DNA of 64,000 nt, taken from NCBI RefSeq assembly GCF_900220975.1, contig NZ_OBQD01000002.1:310001-374000 (forward strand), written 5' to 3'. The DNA is from Rhizobium subbaraonis. Lineage in GTDB: Bacteria > Pseudomonadota > Alphaproteobacteria > Rhizobiales > Rhizobiaceae. The position numbers and the translations under genes were made by a program. The stretch's first letter is position 1. Every line of letters begins with the position of its first letter. Shown piece by piece: positions 27,246-36,475 of this stretch. Below the pieces are notes generated by a model, which was not told where the DNA came from, did no database searches, and saw only the letters and a program-made list of their open reading frames with translations.

Positions 27246-28289
27246 TCAGGGTTTCGGCATCCATGCCGGCATGGCGACATCGGCATGGGCGAACTGCGGC
27301 AGCTTCGCGCCAAGTTCTTCCATGTTCTTGATGTCCTGATCGTTGAGATCCTGCTGCGTGATCAGCGTGGGGGGAACGATGACCTGCTTGCCCGGGTCTT
27401 CGCCGGCAAGCAACATGGCGAGCGAACGCACCGACACCTGGCCGACCACCGCCGGGTTCGTCGCAGCGGTGGCAACCCAGGCCGAGCCGGATTCGCGCAT
27501 GGCAGCGATGTCAGAGGTCGAGATGTCGGCCGAGTAGATCTTCACGCTGGAGGACAGGCCCGCTTCGTCGACGGCGATCTTCACGCCCTTGGCGAATTCG
27601 TCATAGGGGGCAAACATCACGGTTATGTCGGGGTTGGCGGAAATCACCGAACGCGCCTGGTTGGCGACGGAATTGGCGATCGGGTTGTCCATCGTGCCGA
27701 ACTGGGCGGCTTCCTTGATACCCGAGTACTTCGCCTTGAACTCCTTCCAGGTCTCGTCGCGACGGTCGAGCGGCGCGATCCCGGCGACATAGACGTAGCC
27801 GGCCTTGAAGCTCTCGCCGTTGTCCTTGACCGCCTGCTCGAGCGCGAGACGGGCCAGGTCACGGTCGGACTGCTCGACCTGGGGGATCTTGTCGTTCTCG
27901 ACGTTCACGTCGAAGGCGACGACCTTGATGCCCGCATCGACCGCACGCTGCGCGGCTTCCTTCATCGATTCCGTCAGGCCGTGCTGGATGATGATGCCAT
28001 CCACACCGAGCGCGATGGCCTGGTCGACCATGTCCGCCTGCAGTGCTGCGTCCTGGCGGCTGTCCAGGACCTGTAGCTGGACGCCGAGCGCCTTGGCCTG
28101 CGCTTCCACGCCGGCAAGGTAGGACTGGAAGAAGTCGCCGGTCGAAAGATAGCGCACGAGCGCGATCTTCACATCGCCGGGCTTGTCGAAGGGTTTCGGC
28201 ATATCGGCGGCAAGGGACGGCACGGCGAATGCCGCCGCACCCATCAGCCCGAGCGTAATCTTGCCCAGGGTTCTGCGCGTAAGGTTCAT
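27246..28289 (-). CDS. Sugar ABC transporter substrate-binding protein, ribose/AI-2 type
   Basis: Periplasmic binding protein of 347 residues of the LacI-like sugar-binding class. A signal peptide covers about residues 1-28 and begins MNLTRRTLGK, so Tat export is possible. Start 28289 is chosen because AGGAG precedes it and the signal peptide begins there. The mature part has the usual two-lobe pattern, for example IALGVDGIIIQHGLTESM and KVVAFDVNVEN. It is the last gene of a three-gene operon transcribed away from mtnK. The ligand is probably the free sugar that MtnK phosphorylates. Confidence 0.88.
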   Translation of the reverse strand: MNLTRRTLGKITLGLMGAAAFAVPSLAADMPKPFDKPGDVKIALVRYLSTGDFFQSYLAGVEAQAKALGVQLQVLDSRQDAALQADMVDQAIALGVDGIIIQHGLTESMKEAAQRAVDAGIKVVAFDVNVENDKIPQVEQSDRDLARLALEQAVKDNGESFKAGYVYVAGIAPLDRRDETWKEFKAKYSGIKEAAQFGTMDNPIANSVANQARSVISANPDITVMFAPYDEFAKGVKIAVDEAGLSSSVKIYSADISTSDIAAMRESGSAWVATAATNPAVVGQVSVRSLAMLLAGEDPGKQVIVPPTLITQQDLNDQDIKNMEELGAKLPQFAHADVAMPAWMPKP

Positions 28290-28340
28290 TTCAGTCTCCT
28301 CCACTGGTGAACGTTCATTATCCGCCGAGCGCTCCCACAC

Positions 28341-29393
28341 TCAGCGTTTGCCTCTTTTCGAGAATGCAAAGGTGAAGATCAGGGCGATGACGAGGACGGC
28401 GCCCTTGACGAAATCCTGGGTGTAGTACGGAGCGTTCATCATCGTCAGGCCCTGCAGGAGGATGCCGACGAACAGCGCGCCGATGGCCGTGCCAAAGGCA
28501 TTCGGCTTGGCGGCCCCGAGCACGGCGAAACCGATGAGCGCTGCGGCGACCGCGTCGAGAAGCAGGTTGTTGCCCGAGGCGATGTCGCCGCGTCCCAGCC
28601 GGGCCGCAAGCAGGATGCCGCCGATCGAGGCGAAGACGCCGGAGATGATGTAGGCCGAGATCTTGTAGGCATTGACCGGCGCGCCGGCGAGGCTTGCCGC
28701 ACGCTCGTTGGAGCCGACGGCATACATCATGCGGCCGAAGCGAGTGTATTCGAGGAAGAACCAGATGACGATCGCAAGCACGATCAGCACCACCACCGAG
28801 ACAGGCACGAGATTGGGCAGGATCAGATCGAAGCGGTGCCGGCCGAGCGCCAGGAAGGCCGGGCTGAAGGCGCCTGTTGCCGTCGAACCATCCGGCAGCG
28901 TCATTCCCGTGGCAATCGAGCGCCCCTCGGTCGGGATGCGCTGGAGACCGAGCAACAGGAACATCATGCCGAGCGTCGCCAGCAGATCCGGCACGCGCAT
29001 GTAGACGATGATGATGCCGTTGATGAGACCGACGAGCACGCCGACCGCAAGGCAGACGAGCGTCGCCGTCACCGCGTCGCCGCCCATCACCACCATCACA
29101 TAGGACGAGGCCATCATGGCGGTCGTGGCAACGGAGCCAATGGAAAGGTCGAAGCCGCCGACGACGAGCGTGGCCGTGACACCCAGCGCCAGAATGCCCG
29201 TGATCGAGACGGATTGCAGGATGAACACCGCGCTCTGCGGCGAGGCGAAGCCGCCGGTGACCACCGAGAAATAGAGCACCATGCCGGCGAGCAGCACGAG
29301 GAAGCCGTACTTGATCGCCGTGTCCCGGATGTTGAGGCCGGCCGGCGGGACGGCGCCGGTGGTAGCGGATTTGCTCTGTTCACTCATCATCAT
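28341..29393 (-). CDS. Sugar ABC transporter permease, RbsC type
   Basis: Single-domain inner-membrane permease of 350 residues with about 9-10 hydrophobic helices. GVTATLVVGGFDLSIGSVA and GSNERAASLAGAPVNAYK are typical of ribose-type permeases, which work as homodimers. Three consecutive ATG codons (29393, 29390, 29387) make the exact start uncertain. It lies between the ATPase and binding-protein genes. Confidence 0.92.
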   Translation of the reverse strand: MMMSEQSKSATTGAVPPAGLNIRDTAIKYGFLVLLAGMVLYFSVVTGGFASPQSAVFILQSVSITGILALGVTATLVVGGFDLSIGSVATTAMMASSYVMVVMGGDAVTATLVCLAVGVLVGLINGIIIVYMRVPDLLATLGMMFLLLGLQRIPTEGRSIATGMTLPDGSTATGAFSPAFLALGRHRFDLILPNLVPVSVVVLIVLAIVIWFFLEYTRFGRMMYAVGSNERAASLAGAPVNAYKISAYIISGVFASIGGILLAARLGRGDIASGNNLLLDAVAAALIGFAVLGAAKPNAFGTAIGALFVGILLQGLTMMNAPYYTQDFVKGAVLVIALIFTFAFSKRGKR

Positions 29394-29407
29394 GCGCTGA
29401 CCCGTTG

Positions 29408-30904
29408 TTAGAATTGACCGGCGATCTCGGACAGCAGCCGTTCGACATCGATGTCGGCATTGCGGTGCTCACCGACGATGGTCTGTTCCGACATCACGAG
29501 GATGCGGTCGGCGACCTCGAAGGCTTCATCGAGTTCCGTCAGGAAGAGAATTGTGGTTCGCCCGGACGCGGACGCCCGCAGCTTCTCGCCGATATCGCGG
29601 CGAGCGGCGATGTCGACGCCCTGGAAGGGCTCGTCGAGAATAAGCAGGCGCGAGGGCTCCGAGAGCCAGCGGCCGACCATGACCTTCTGCTGGTTGCCGC
29701 CCGAAAGGGTCTGCATCTCGTCGCGTTCGCTGCGGCAGACGACGCCGAGCGAGGAAATCTGCTGGCGCGCCTTCGCCTTCTCCGCCCGGCGGCTGGCGAT
29801 GCCGAGGGAGGAAAGCCGGCGCAGGAACGGCAGGCTGATATTCTCGTAGATGTTGAAATCCGGCACGATGCCGCTGATCGCGCGATCCTTGGCGACAAGG
29901 AAGACACCACGGGCAATCGCCTGCCCGGTCGTCTTCGGCGCATAGCGCGCGCCGTCCAGCATCATTTCACCGGCTGCCGGGGCATGGGCGCCAAAAAGCG
30001 TTTCGGCCAGCGCCGTCTTGCCCACACCGACCAGACCGGTGACGGCGACGATCTCGCCTTCCCCCAGATTGAAATCGAAGGGCCGCGTCTGTTCGGAGAG
30101 TTTGAGGCCGCGCACGCTGAAGACCGGACGGCCCGCCTGGCGCACGGCAACGGCGCCGGCGGACACCTTCCGGCCGAGCATGGCATTGACCGCGCCTTCA
30201 TAGTCGAGTTCCGACCCCTCGAAACGCCCGGTGATGCGGCCGTCGCGCAGCGACACGATGCTGTCGGCAAGGCGGCGGATGTCCGACATCCGGTGCGAGA
30301 TATAGAGAATGGCGACGCCGCGTGCCTTCAGGCGATCGACGAGCTCGAACAGTCGGTCCGCCTCCGCGCTGGAGAGCGAGGAGGTCGGCTCGTCGAGGAT
30401 CAGCACCTTCGGCTCATGCGCCATGGCGCGCGCGATCGCCACCATCTGGCGATCGGCAAGCGTGAGATCGTTGATGTCGGCGGCGAGATCAATGGCGAGG
30501 CCCATGCGGAAGGCGACGGCGGCTGCCTCGCGCCGCACCCGCCGTGGATTGAAGAGCAGCCGCGCGCCGCGTCCGTTCAGCCGGTCAAGCGTGAGGTTGG
30601 TCGCGACATCGAGATCGGCGACGACGCCGTCATTGATGTTCTGGTGCACGGTCACGACGCCTGCGCGGATCGCCTCGGCCGGCGTTGCCGGATCAAAGGC
30701 CGCATCGGCAAGCGTGATCTTGCCGGCATCGCGCGTATAGACGCCTGAGAGGATGCGCACGAGCGTGGATTTGCCGGCGCCGTTGGCACCCATCAAGACC
30801 GTTACTGCGCCTGCCTTGAGGTCGAGGTCCACACCCTGAAGTACCGTTACCGGCCCGAAGGACTTGCGCACGCTCTCAATGCGAAACACTGCCTGTTCGC
30901 TCAT
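29408..30904 (-). CDS. Sugar ABC transporter ATP-binding protein, RbsA type
   Basis: Double-cassette ATPase of 498 residues. The first cassette has Walker A GANGAGKST near residue 38 and Walker B VLILDEPTSSLS. The second has a degenerate GLVGVGKTA, the signature LSGGNQQK and LLILDEPFQGVD. It is the first gene of the importer operon, divergent from mtnK with 146 bases between the starts, where a perfect palindrome lies. Confidence 0.93.
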   Translation of the reverse strand: MSEQAVFRIESVRKSFGPVTVLQGVDLDLKAGAVTVLMGANGAGKSTLVRILSGVYTRDAGKITLADAAFDPATPAEAIRAGVVTVHQNINDGVVADLDVATNLTLDRLNGRGARLLFNPRRVRREAAAVAFRMGLAIDLAADINDLTLADRQMVAIARAMAHEPKVLILDEPTSSLSSAEADRLFELVDRLKARGVAILYISHRMSDIRRLADSIVSLRDGRITGRFEGSELDYEGAVNAMLGRKVSAGAVAVRQAGRPVFSVRGLKLSEQTRPFDFNLGEGEIVAVTGLVGVGKTALAETLFGAHAPAAGEMMLDGARYAPKTTGQAIARGVFLVAKDRAISGIVPDFNIYENISLPFLRRLSSLGIASRRAEKAKARQQISSLGVVCRSERDEMQTLSGGNQQKVMVGRWLSEPSRLLILDEPFQGVDIAARRDIGEKLRASASGRTTILFLTELDEAFEVADRILVMSEQTIVGEHRNADIDVERLLSEIAGQF

Positions 30905-30943
30905 TCTCTCCTCCCATTGACGCCACGTTAGGATAGGCTCTCA

Positions 30944-30970
30944 TCAAATGTCAAGGACGTTGACATTTGA
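30944..30970. promoter_or_regulatory. Perfect 27-bp palindromic operator between divergent importer and mtnK operons
   Basis: Arms TCAAATGTCAA (30944-30954) and TTGACATTTGA (30960-30970) are exact reverse complements around the 5-base centre GGACG. The site is 40 bases upstream of the importer operon start and 80 bases upstream of mtnK. Its half-site AATGTCAA also occurs upstream of the SorC gene. Binding by the SorC regulator of this locus is the simplest reading. Confidence 0.75.
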
Positions 30971-31050
30971 CAGAATGATGCCTTAGCTGTTGGCAGAGAC
31001 AGCATGGCGGCCAGCGGTGGAGGCGGCCCCATGTGCAGGAGGAAAGCATC

Positions 31051-32322
31051 ATGGACAGCCACGTCTTCGAGGCGCTGAGCGCAGAGACATTGCCGGTTCG
31101 GCTCGGCGGCAACGCCGCCCTGAAAGAGAAGGTCGGCGACGATTCGTCCCGCTGGAGCATCAAGGAAGTCGGTGACGGCAACCTCAATCTCGTCTTTATC
31201 GTCAGGGGCGAGACAGGGGCGGTGATCGTCAAGCAGGCACTGCCCTACGTGCGCCTCGTCGGCGAGAGCTGGCCGCTGCCGCTCAAGCGCTCCTTCTTTG
31301 AGTATCACGCGCTGAAGCGCCAGGCCGAGCGCGACCCGGGCATGGTTCCCAAAATCCTGTTCTTCGACGAGGCGCAGGCCATCATCGTGATGGAGTACCT
31401 GACGCCACACGTCATCCTGCGCCGTGCGTTGATCGACGGGCGCGAATTGCCGAAGATCGGCCGCGACCTCGGCCTGTTCGTTGCCCGCACGCTGTTCCGC
31501 GGCTCCGACCTTTCCATGGCGACGCGCGACAAGAAGGCGGATGTGGCGTTGTTCTCAGACAATGTCGAACTCTGCGACATCACCGAAAATCTGGTTTTCT
31601 CAGATCCCTATTTCGAAGCGTCGCTCAACCGCCACACCACGCCCCAACTCGACCCGCTCGTTGCCGAACTGCGCGCCGACCGCGACCTCAAGGTGGAGGC
31701 GCAGCGGCTGAAGCACCTGTTCTCCGCCAAGGCCGAAACCCTCTGCCATGGCGACCTGCACACCGGCTCCGTCATGGTCACGGACGACGACACGCGCATC
31801 ATCGATCCGGAGTTCGCCTTCTACGGCCCGATCAGCTTCGACGTCGGCATGCTGATCGCCAATTTCTGGATGAGCTATTTTTCGCAGGCCGGCCACGAGG
31901 CCGCACCCGGCGCACGCGACAGCATGCGCGCCTACCTGCTCGATACGATCGACACGCTGTGGGAGACGTTCCGCGCCGAATTCGCGAACCTCTGGCGCAC
32001 CGAACGCAGGGGCATCCTCTATCAGGCAAGCCTCTTCGAGGACCGCCAGGATCCGCTCGCCGCCGAGCAGGCGCTCGACATCGTCATCGACGAAATCTGG
32101 CGCGAGATGCTGGGCTTTGCCGGCATCGAGATCCACCGCCGCATCCTCGGCCTTGCCCACAATGCAGATTTCGAAACCATCGCCGACCCCGACCGCCGTG
32201 CGTCCTGCGAAAGCAAGGCGTTGAAGCTCGGGCGTCACCTGACCGTCAACCGGCAGCGCATCCACAGCCTGCGGAACATCCGCGAGACGGTGGAGCGTCT
32301 TGAAAAGGAGATTCTCGCGTGA
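31051..32322 (+). CDS. mtnK: S-methyl-5-thioribose kinase family protein
   Basis: Kinase of the MtnK family, which phosphorylates 5-methylthioribose at C1 with ATP. Start 31051 (MDSHVFEAL) follows AGGAGGAAAG. The 423 residues carry the kinase-like fold: [17 protein letters not shown] in the N-lobe, catalytic HGDLH at 233-237 with D235, and the metal-binding [10 protein letters not shown] block near 250. It heads a five-gene operon with mtnA, split transketolase and RLP, and its stop overlaps the mtnA start by 4 bases. The neighbours are not the standard methionine-salvage genes, so a related 5-modified ribose could be the real substrate. Confidence 0.88.
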   Translation: MDSHVFEALSAETLPVRLGGNAALKEKVGDDSSRWSIKEVGDGNLNLVFIVRGETGAVIVKQALPYVRLVGESWPLPLKRSFFEYHALKRQAERDPGMVPKILFFDEAQAIIVMEYLTPHVILRRALIDGRELPKIGRDLGLFVARTLFRGSDLSMATRDKKADVALFSDNVELCDITENLVFSDPYFEASLNRHTTPQLDPLVAELRADRDLKVEAQRLKHLFSAKAETLCHGDLHTGSVMVTDDDTRIIDPEFAFYGPISFDVGMLIANFWMSYFSQAGHEAAPGARDSMRAYLLDTIDTLWETFRAEFANLWRTERRGILYQASLFEDRQDPLAAEQALDIVIDEIWREMLGFAGIEIHRRILGLAHNADFETIADPDRRASCESKALKLGRHLTVNRQRIHSLRNIRETVERLEKEILA

Positions 32323-33413
32323 AAGTCGGAGAACGCCACTACCGTACGATCTGGCTGAACGAAGACGGCCGCTCCGTAGACATCATCGACCAGCGCTGGC
32401 TGCCGCACGAATTCCGGGTCGTCACGCTCAAGACCGTGGACGACGTTGCCGTCGCCATCAGGGACATGTGGGTGCGCGGCGCGCCTCTGATCGGCGTCAG
32501 CGCCGCCTATGGCGTTGCGATCGCCATGGCGAAGGATCCCTCCGACGCCCATATTGATTCCGTCTGGGAAGAGCTGAACGAAACCCGCCCCACCGCCATC
32601 AACCTGCGCTGGGCGCTGAACGCTATGCGCGAGCACCTTCGCCCGCTGCCGGAGGGTGAACGGGTGGCCGCCGCCTACAGGCGCGCCGCCGAGATCGCGG
32701 AGGAAGATGTCGAACTCAACCGCGCCATTGGCGCGAACGGCCTCGATGTCATCCGCAAGATCGCATCCCAAAAGAAGCCCGGCGAGCCTGTGCGCATCCT
32801 TACCCATTGCAACGCCGGCTGGCTTGCGACCGTCGACTACGGCACAGCGACTGCGCCAATCTATATGGCCGCCGAAGAAGGCATTCCGGTCCACGTCTAT
32901 GTCGATGAAACCCGGCCGCGCAATCAGGGCGCCTATCTCACCGCCTGGGAAATGAACGGCCATGGCGTGCCACACACGCTGATCGTCGACAATGCCGGCG
33001 GGCATCTCATGCAGCATGGCGATATCGACATGGTAATCGTCGGCACAGATCGCACGACGGCGAACGGGGATGTCTGCAACAAGATCGGGACTTACCTCAA
33101 GGCGCTCGCCGCGCGCGACAACGGCGTACCATTCTATGTCGCGCTCCCCTCGCCCACCATCGACTGGACGGTGCATGATGGCGTCAAGGAAATCCCGATT
33201 GAGGAACGCACCGCCGACGAGGTGAGCTTCGTACAGGGCCGCGCCGCCGACGGCTCGATTGCCAGCGTGCGCATCTCCCCTGAGGGAAGCCCCGCCGCCA
33301 ACCCCGCCTTCGACGTCACTCCCGCGCGCCTCATCACCGGCCTTATCACGGAGCGCGGCATCGCCACGCCGTCACCCGAAGGCCTGAAGGCGCTCTTCCC
33401 GGAACGGAGCTGA
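32319..33413 (+). CDS. mtnA: S-methyl-5-thioribose-1-phosphate isomerase family protein
   Basis: Aldose-ketose isomerase that converts 5-methylthioribose 1-phosphate to the 1-phosphoketose. The 364-residue length is typical. Both catalytic residues known for the family are present: C164 in [11 protein letters not shown] and D244 in [17 protein letters not shown]. It starts with GTG inside the end of mtnK (4-base overlap), so translation is coupled. The product would feed either the aldolase/dehydrogenase or the RLP of this locus. eIF2B-like and ribose-1,5-bisphosphate isomerases share the fold, but mtnK linkage supports the call. Confidence 0.92.
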   Translation: MKVGERHYRTIWLNEDGRSVDIIDQRWLPHEFRVVTLKTVDDVAVAIRDMWVRGAPLIGVSAAYGVAIAMAKDPSDAHIDSVWEELNETRPTAINLRWALNAMREHLRPLPEGERVAAAYRRAAEIAEEDVELNRAIGANGLDVIRKIASQKKPGEPVRILTHCNAGWLATVDYGTATAPIYMAAEEGIPVHVYVDETRPRNQGAYLTAWEMNGHGVPHTLIVDNAGGHLMQHGDIDMVIVGTDRTTANGDVCNKIGTYLKALAARDNGVPFYVALPSPTIDWTVHDGVKEIPIEERTADEVSFVQGRAADGSIASVRISPEGSPAANPAFDVTPARLITGLITERGIATPSPEGLKALFPERS

Positions 33414-33417
33414 GACG

Positions 33418-34353
33418 ATGAGCCTGCCCAACGAAAAATCCACCGATGAGATCGCGCTCGGCATCCGCCGGCGCGTGTTCTTCCACACGATGAAGCACAA
33501 TGGCGGCTATCTCAGCCAAGCCTGCTCGGCCGCCGAAAGCCTTGCCCTGCTCTATAACGAGTTGCTCAATCTCGGCGAGCCGACCTTGCCGAAGGAGCCG
33601 CTGCCCTTCCGCGGCGTGCCCTCCGCGCACAACCCGAATGCCTTCACGGGCGCCGGTTACCACGGCCCTGTCGGTCCGGATTACGATCGCTTCTTCATCT
33701 CGCCCGCCCACTATGCGCTCGTCATCTACTCCGCGCTGATCGAGACCGGACGCATGGATGAACATGCGCTCGATCATTTCAACAAGGACGGCGGCTCGGT
33801 CGAGATGATCGGCGCAGAGCACAGCCCCGGCATGGAAGTGACAACGGGCTCGCTGGCGCAGGGCCTTTCCATGGCGTCGGGCGTCGCCTGGGCCCGGTTG
33901 AGGAAGAAGGAGCCCGGCAAGGTCTGGGTCTACATGTCCGACGGCGAGTTCCAGGAAGGCCAGACCTGGGAATGCCTAGCGGCGATGAGCTATCACAAGA
34001 TCGACAATATCCGCGTCATCGTCGACGTGAACCGCCAGCAATGCGACGGCGCCATGTCCACGGTGCTCGATCTCGGTGATCTCGCCGCACGCGTTTCCGC
34101 CTTCGGTGTCACTTGCCGCTCGGTGGATGGTCATGATCTCAGCGCTCTGCGTGCAGCAGCCCAAAGCGCCGAAGCCGGCAAACCGCTGGTCATCCTCGCC
34201 AACACCTCGCCCTACCAGGGCATGGTGTTCCTGAAGAAGCGCTTTCCGCGCCTGCACTATGTCCGCTTCAAGAGCGCGGACGAACGGCTGGAAATGCAAA
34301 CAGCACTTGCCGCCGAACTCGGCATCGATCCCACCGCGATGGAAGGGGCCTGA
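33418..34353 (+). CDS. Transketolase N-terminal (TPP-binding) subunit
   Basis: First half of a split transketolase, 311 residues. The thiamine diphosphate motif is SDGEFQEGQTWE with S174-D175-G176 and the downstream asparagine in DVNRQQCDG. GAEHSPGMEVTTGSLAQGLS is the usual block before it. It starts 4 bases after mtnA and is followed by the other half with a 2-base gap. Split transketolases act in specialised sugar pathways, such as D-apulose 4-phosphate cleavage. Here the donor ketose is unknown. Confidence 0.9.
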   Translation: MSLPNEKSTDEIALGIRRRVFFHTMKHNGGYLSQACSAAESLALLYNELLNLGEPTLPKEPLPFRGVPSAHNPNAFTGAGYHGPVGPDYDRFFISPAHYALVIYSALIETGRMDEHALDHFNKDGGSVEMIGAEHSPGMEVTTGSLAQGLSMASGVAWARLRKKEPGKVWVYMSDGEFQEGQTWECLAAMSYHKIDNIRVIVDVNRQQCDGAMSTVLDLGDLAARVSAFGVTCRSVDGHDLSALRAAAQSAEAGKPLVILANTSPYQGMVFLKKRFPRLHYVRFKSADERLEMQTALAAELGIDPTAMEGA

Positions 34354-34355
34354 CC

Positions 34356-35357
34356 ATGGTCGAAATCGTCAACCGCCCCTATGGAAAGGCCTTCGAGGCC
34401 TTCGCCACGGCACGGCCGGAAGTGCTCTGCCTCTCCGCCGACCTCACCTCGTCCTGCGAAGTCGATGGATTTCGCGACCGGCATCCGGAACAATTCCTTT
34501 CGCTCGGCATGGCCGAGCAGAACATGCTCTCCTTCGCCGGCGGCCTTGCCATGCAGGGATACCGTCCGTTCATCCATACCTTCTCGGTCTTTCTCTATCG
34601 CCGGCCCTACGACCAGTTGATCAATTCCATCGCCTATTCCAACCGCAAGGTCAGGCTGATGGGGTTCCTGCCCGGCATCACCACGCCCGGCGGCATCACC
34701 CACCAGGCGATCGAGGACATTGCCGTGCTGCGCGCCGTGCCGAACATGACGATCCTCGAAACGGGTGATGCGACGGAAGTCGAAACCGTGCTCGAAGTCG
34801 CCGACAGCATCGACGGCCCGGTCTATGTGCGCGTCCTGCGCGGCGAGGTGCCCCGTCTCTTCGCGACTCCCTTCGAATTCAACCGGCTGCGCACGCTCTC
34901 GGAGGGCGACGACATCCTCGTCGTCTCCTCCGGCGTGTGCACGGAAGAGGCGCTGCGCGCCACCGGGCCGATCGCGGCACGCGGTGTCGGCATCCACCAT
35001 CTGCATGCATCGACTTTAAAGCCGTTCGACCGGGACGGCCTCCTGAAAGCCGCGCACGGCAAGAAGGGCGTCGTCACGCTGGAGAACCACACCATCGTCG
35101 GCGGCCTCGGCTCGCTGGTCGCCGAAATCCTCGCCGAAGAAGGGCTCGGCATCCGTCTCAAGCGTCTCGGCCTGAACGACACCTTCGCCCATGGCGCCTC
35201 GAAACCCTATCTCATGAAGAAGTACGGGCTCGATGCCGGCGCGCTCGTCGCCGCCATCGAAGCCCTCATCGCCAGGCAACTCGCCATCGGCGAGGAGGAA
35301 CTGGCAGAAGTTCGCCTCGACCATGTGCATTCCGCCCAGAAAGCCGAGGCCCTCTGA
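34356..35357 (+). CDS. Transketolase C-terminal subunit
   Basis: Second half of the split transketolase, 333 residues, with a pyrimidine-binding domain (about 1-190) and the C-terminal transketolase domain. The conserved glutamate that activates the TPP ring is E54 in GMAEQNML, and THTFSVF-like and TPGGITHQAIEDIA blocks are present. Both halves together should make a complete enzyme; no essential TPP residue seems lost. Its stop overlaps the RLP start (ATGA). Confidence 0.9.
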   Translation: MVEIVNRPYGKAFEAFATARPEVLCLSADLTSSCEVDGFRDRHPEQFLSLGMAEQNMLSFAGGLAMQGYRPFIHTFSVFLYRRPYDQLINSIAYSNRKVRLMGFLPGITTPGGITHQAIEDIAVLRAVPNMTILETGDATEVETVLEVADSIDGPVYVRVLRGEVPRLFATPFEFNRLRTLSEGDDILVVSSGVCTEEALRATGPIAARGVGIHHLHASTLKPFDRDGLLKAAHGKKGVVTLENHTIVGGLGSLVAEILAEEGLGIRLKRLGLNDTFAHGASKPYLMKKYGLDAGALVAAIEALIARQLAIGEEELAEVRLDHVHSAQKAEAL

Positions 35358-36475
35358 TGGCAGAGCGCTTCACGGTTACCTATTTCGTGCGTGCCGCCGA
35401 CCAGGCGGAGGCGAAGGCGCGGGCACTGGATATCGCGCTGGAGCAGACCGTGGAGATCCCGCGGAGCGTAGTACCGAAAGGCTATGTCGAAGACGAAATC
35501 CTCGGCCGTCTGGAAGACATGCAGAACGACCCGGAAGGCCGGGCAGGCTATCTCGCGACCATCTCCTATTCGGAGGACGACGTCGGCGGCGACTTCCTGC
35601 AGTTCCTCAACATCGTCTTCGGCAACAGCTCGATCAAGCCCGGCCTCAAGGTGGAGGATATCGGCCTCTCGCCTGGCTTGCTTGCTCTCTGCAAGGGCCC
35701 TCGCCACGGCATCGCCGGCTTGCGCGCGCGCGCCGGCATCGGCGAAGAGCCTTTGCTGATGTCGGCGATCAAGCCGGTGGGCTTGCCTACCGTGGCGCTT
35801 GCCCGCCTCGCCCGTGATTTCGCGCTGGGCGGCATGCATTATGTCAAGGACGACCACGGTCTCGTCGATCAGAAGCCCGCGCCCTTCGGCGAGCGGCTAA
35901 AAGCCTGCGTCGAGGCCGTCGGTGAAGCAAATGCGAAAAGCGGTGGCCGAACGAGCTTCGTTCCCAACATCACCGGCCCTGCAACCGCGATTATCGAGCG
36001 GGCAAGGCAGGCGCAGGAATGCGGGGCCGGCGGCGTCATGCTCGCGCCGGCGCTCGCCGGCTACGATGTCGTGCGCGCCCTTGCTGCCGATCCGGATTTC
36101 ACTTTGCCGATTGTCTCGCATCCGGCCTTTTCCGGCGCCAACGTGGTTTCTCCCGATTGCGGCTTTTCGCACCGGACCTTCTACGGCACGTTGCACCGCC
36201 TGATGGGCGCCGATGCCGTGATCTACCCGAATTTCGGCGGCCGCTTCGGCTTCACCCGCGAAGAATGCCTGTCGATCGCAGCCGCCTGCGCGGTGAACAT
36301 GGGGGGCCGGAAGGCTATCGTCCCCGCCCCGGGCGGCGGCATGACCGTCGCCCGTGTGCCCGAAATGCGCGATGCCTACGGCAACGACGTCATGTACCTC
36401 ATCGGGGGCGCATTGCTTCAGGAATCCCGCCTGACAGACGCCTGCCGCCGACTGGTAGCCGCCGTCCACGCCTGA
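35357..36475 (+). CDS. RuBisCO-like protein (form IV), short and active-site divergent
   Basis: Form IV RuBisCO homologue, 372 residues, about 50-100 shorter than true RuBisCO. Comparing motifs by eye: K139 in SAIKPVGLPT matches RuBisCO K175, but K177 is replaced by V141. The metal/carbamate box is KDDH (164-167) instead of KDDE, so H167 replaces E204. H255 is kept. Loop 6 reads IYPNFGGRFGF and lacks the lysine K334. Carboxylase activity is therefore not expected. Relatives isomerise 5-methylthioribulose 1-phosphate or enolise diketones; here it follows mtnK, mtnA and transketolase in one overlapping operon, so a phosphorylated ketose is the likely substrate. Reaction unknown. Confidence 0.88.
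   Translation: MAERFTVTYFVRAADQAEAKARALDIALEQTVEIPRSVVPKGYVEDEILGRLEDMQNDPEGRAGYLATISYSEDDVGGDFLQFLNIVFGNSSIKPGLKVEDIGLSPGLLALCKGPRHGIAGLRARAGIGEEPLLMSAIKPVGLPTVALARLARDFALGGMHYVKDDHGLVDQKPAPFGERLKACVEAVGEANAKSGGRTSFVPNITGPATAIIERARQAQECGAGGVMLAPALAGYDVVRALAADPDFTLPIVSHPAFSGANVVSPDCGFSHRTFYGTLHRLMGADAVIYPNFGGRFGFTREECLSIAAACAVNMGGRKAIVPAPGGGMTVARVPEMRDAYGNDVMYLIGGALLQESRLTDACRRLVAAVHA

Noticed and set aside
24050-36475. Standard methionine salvage pathway
   Set aside because: No MtnB dehydratase, MtnC/MtnX, MtnD dioxygenase or MtnP/Mtn nucleosidase gene was found in the window; only the kinase and isomerase match.
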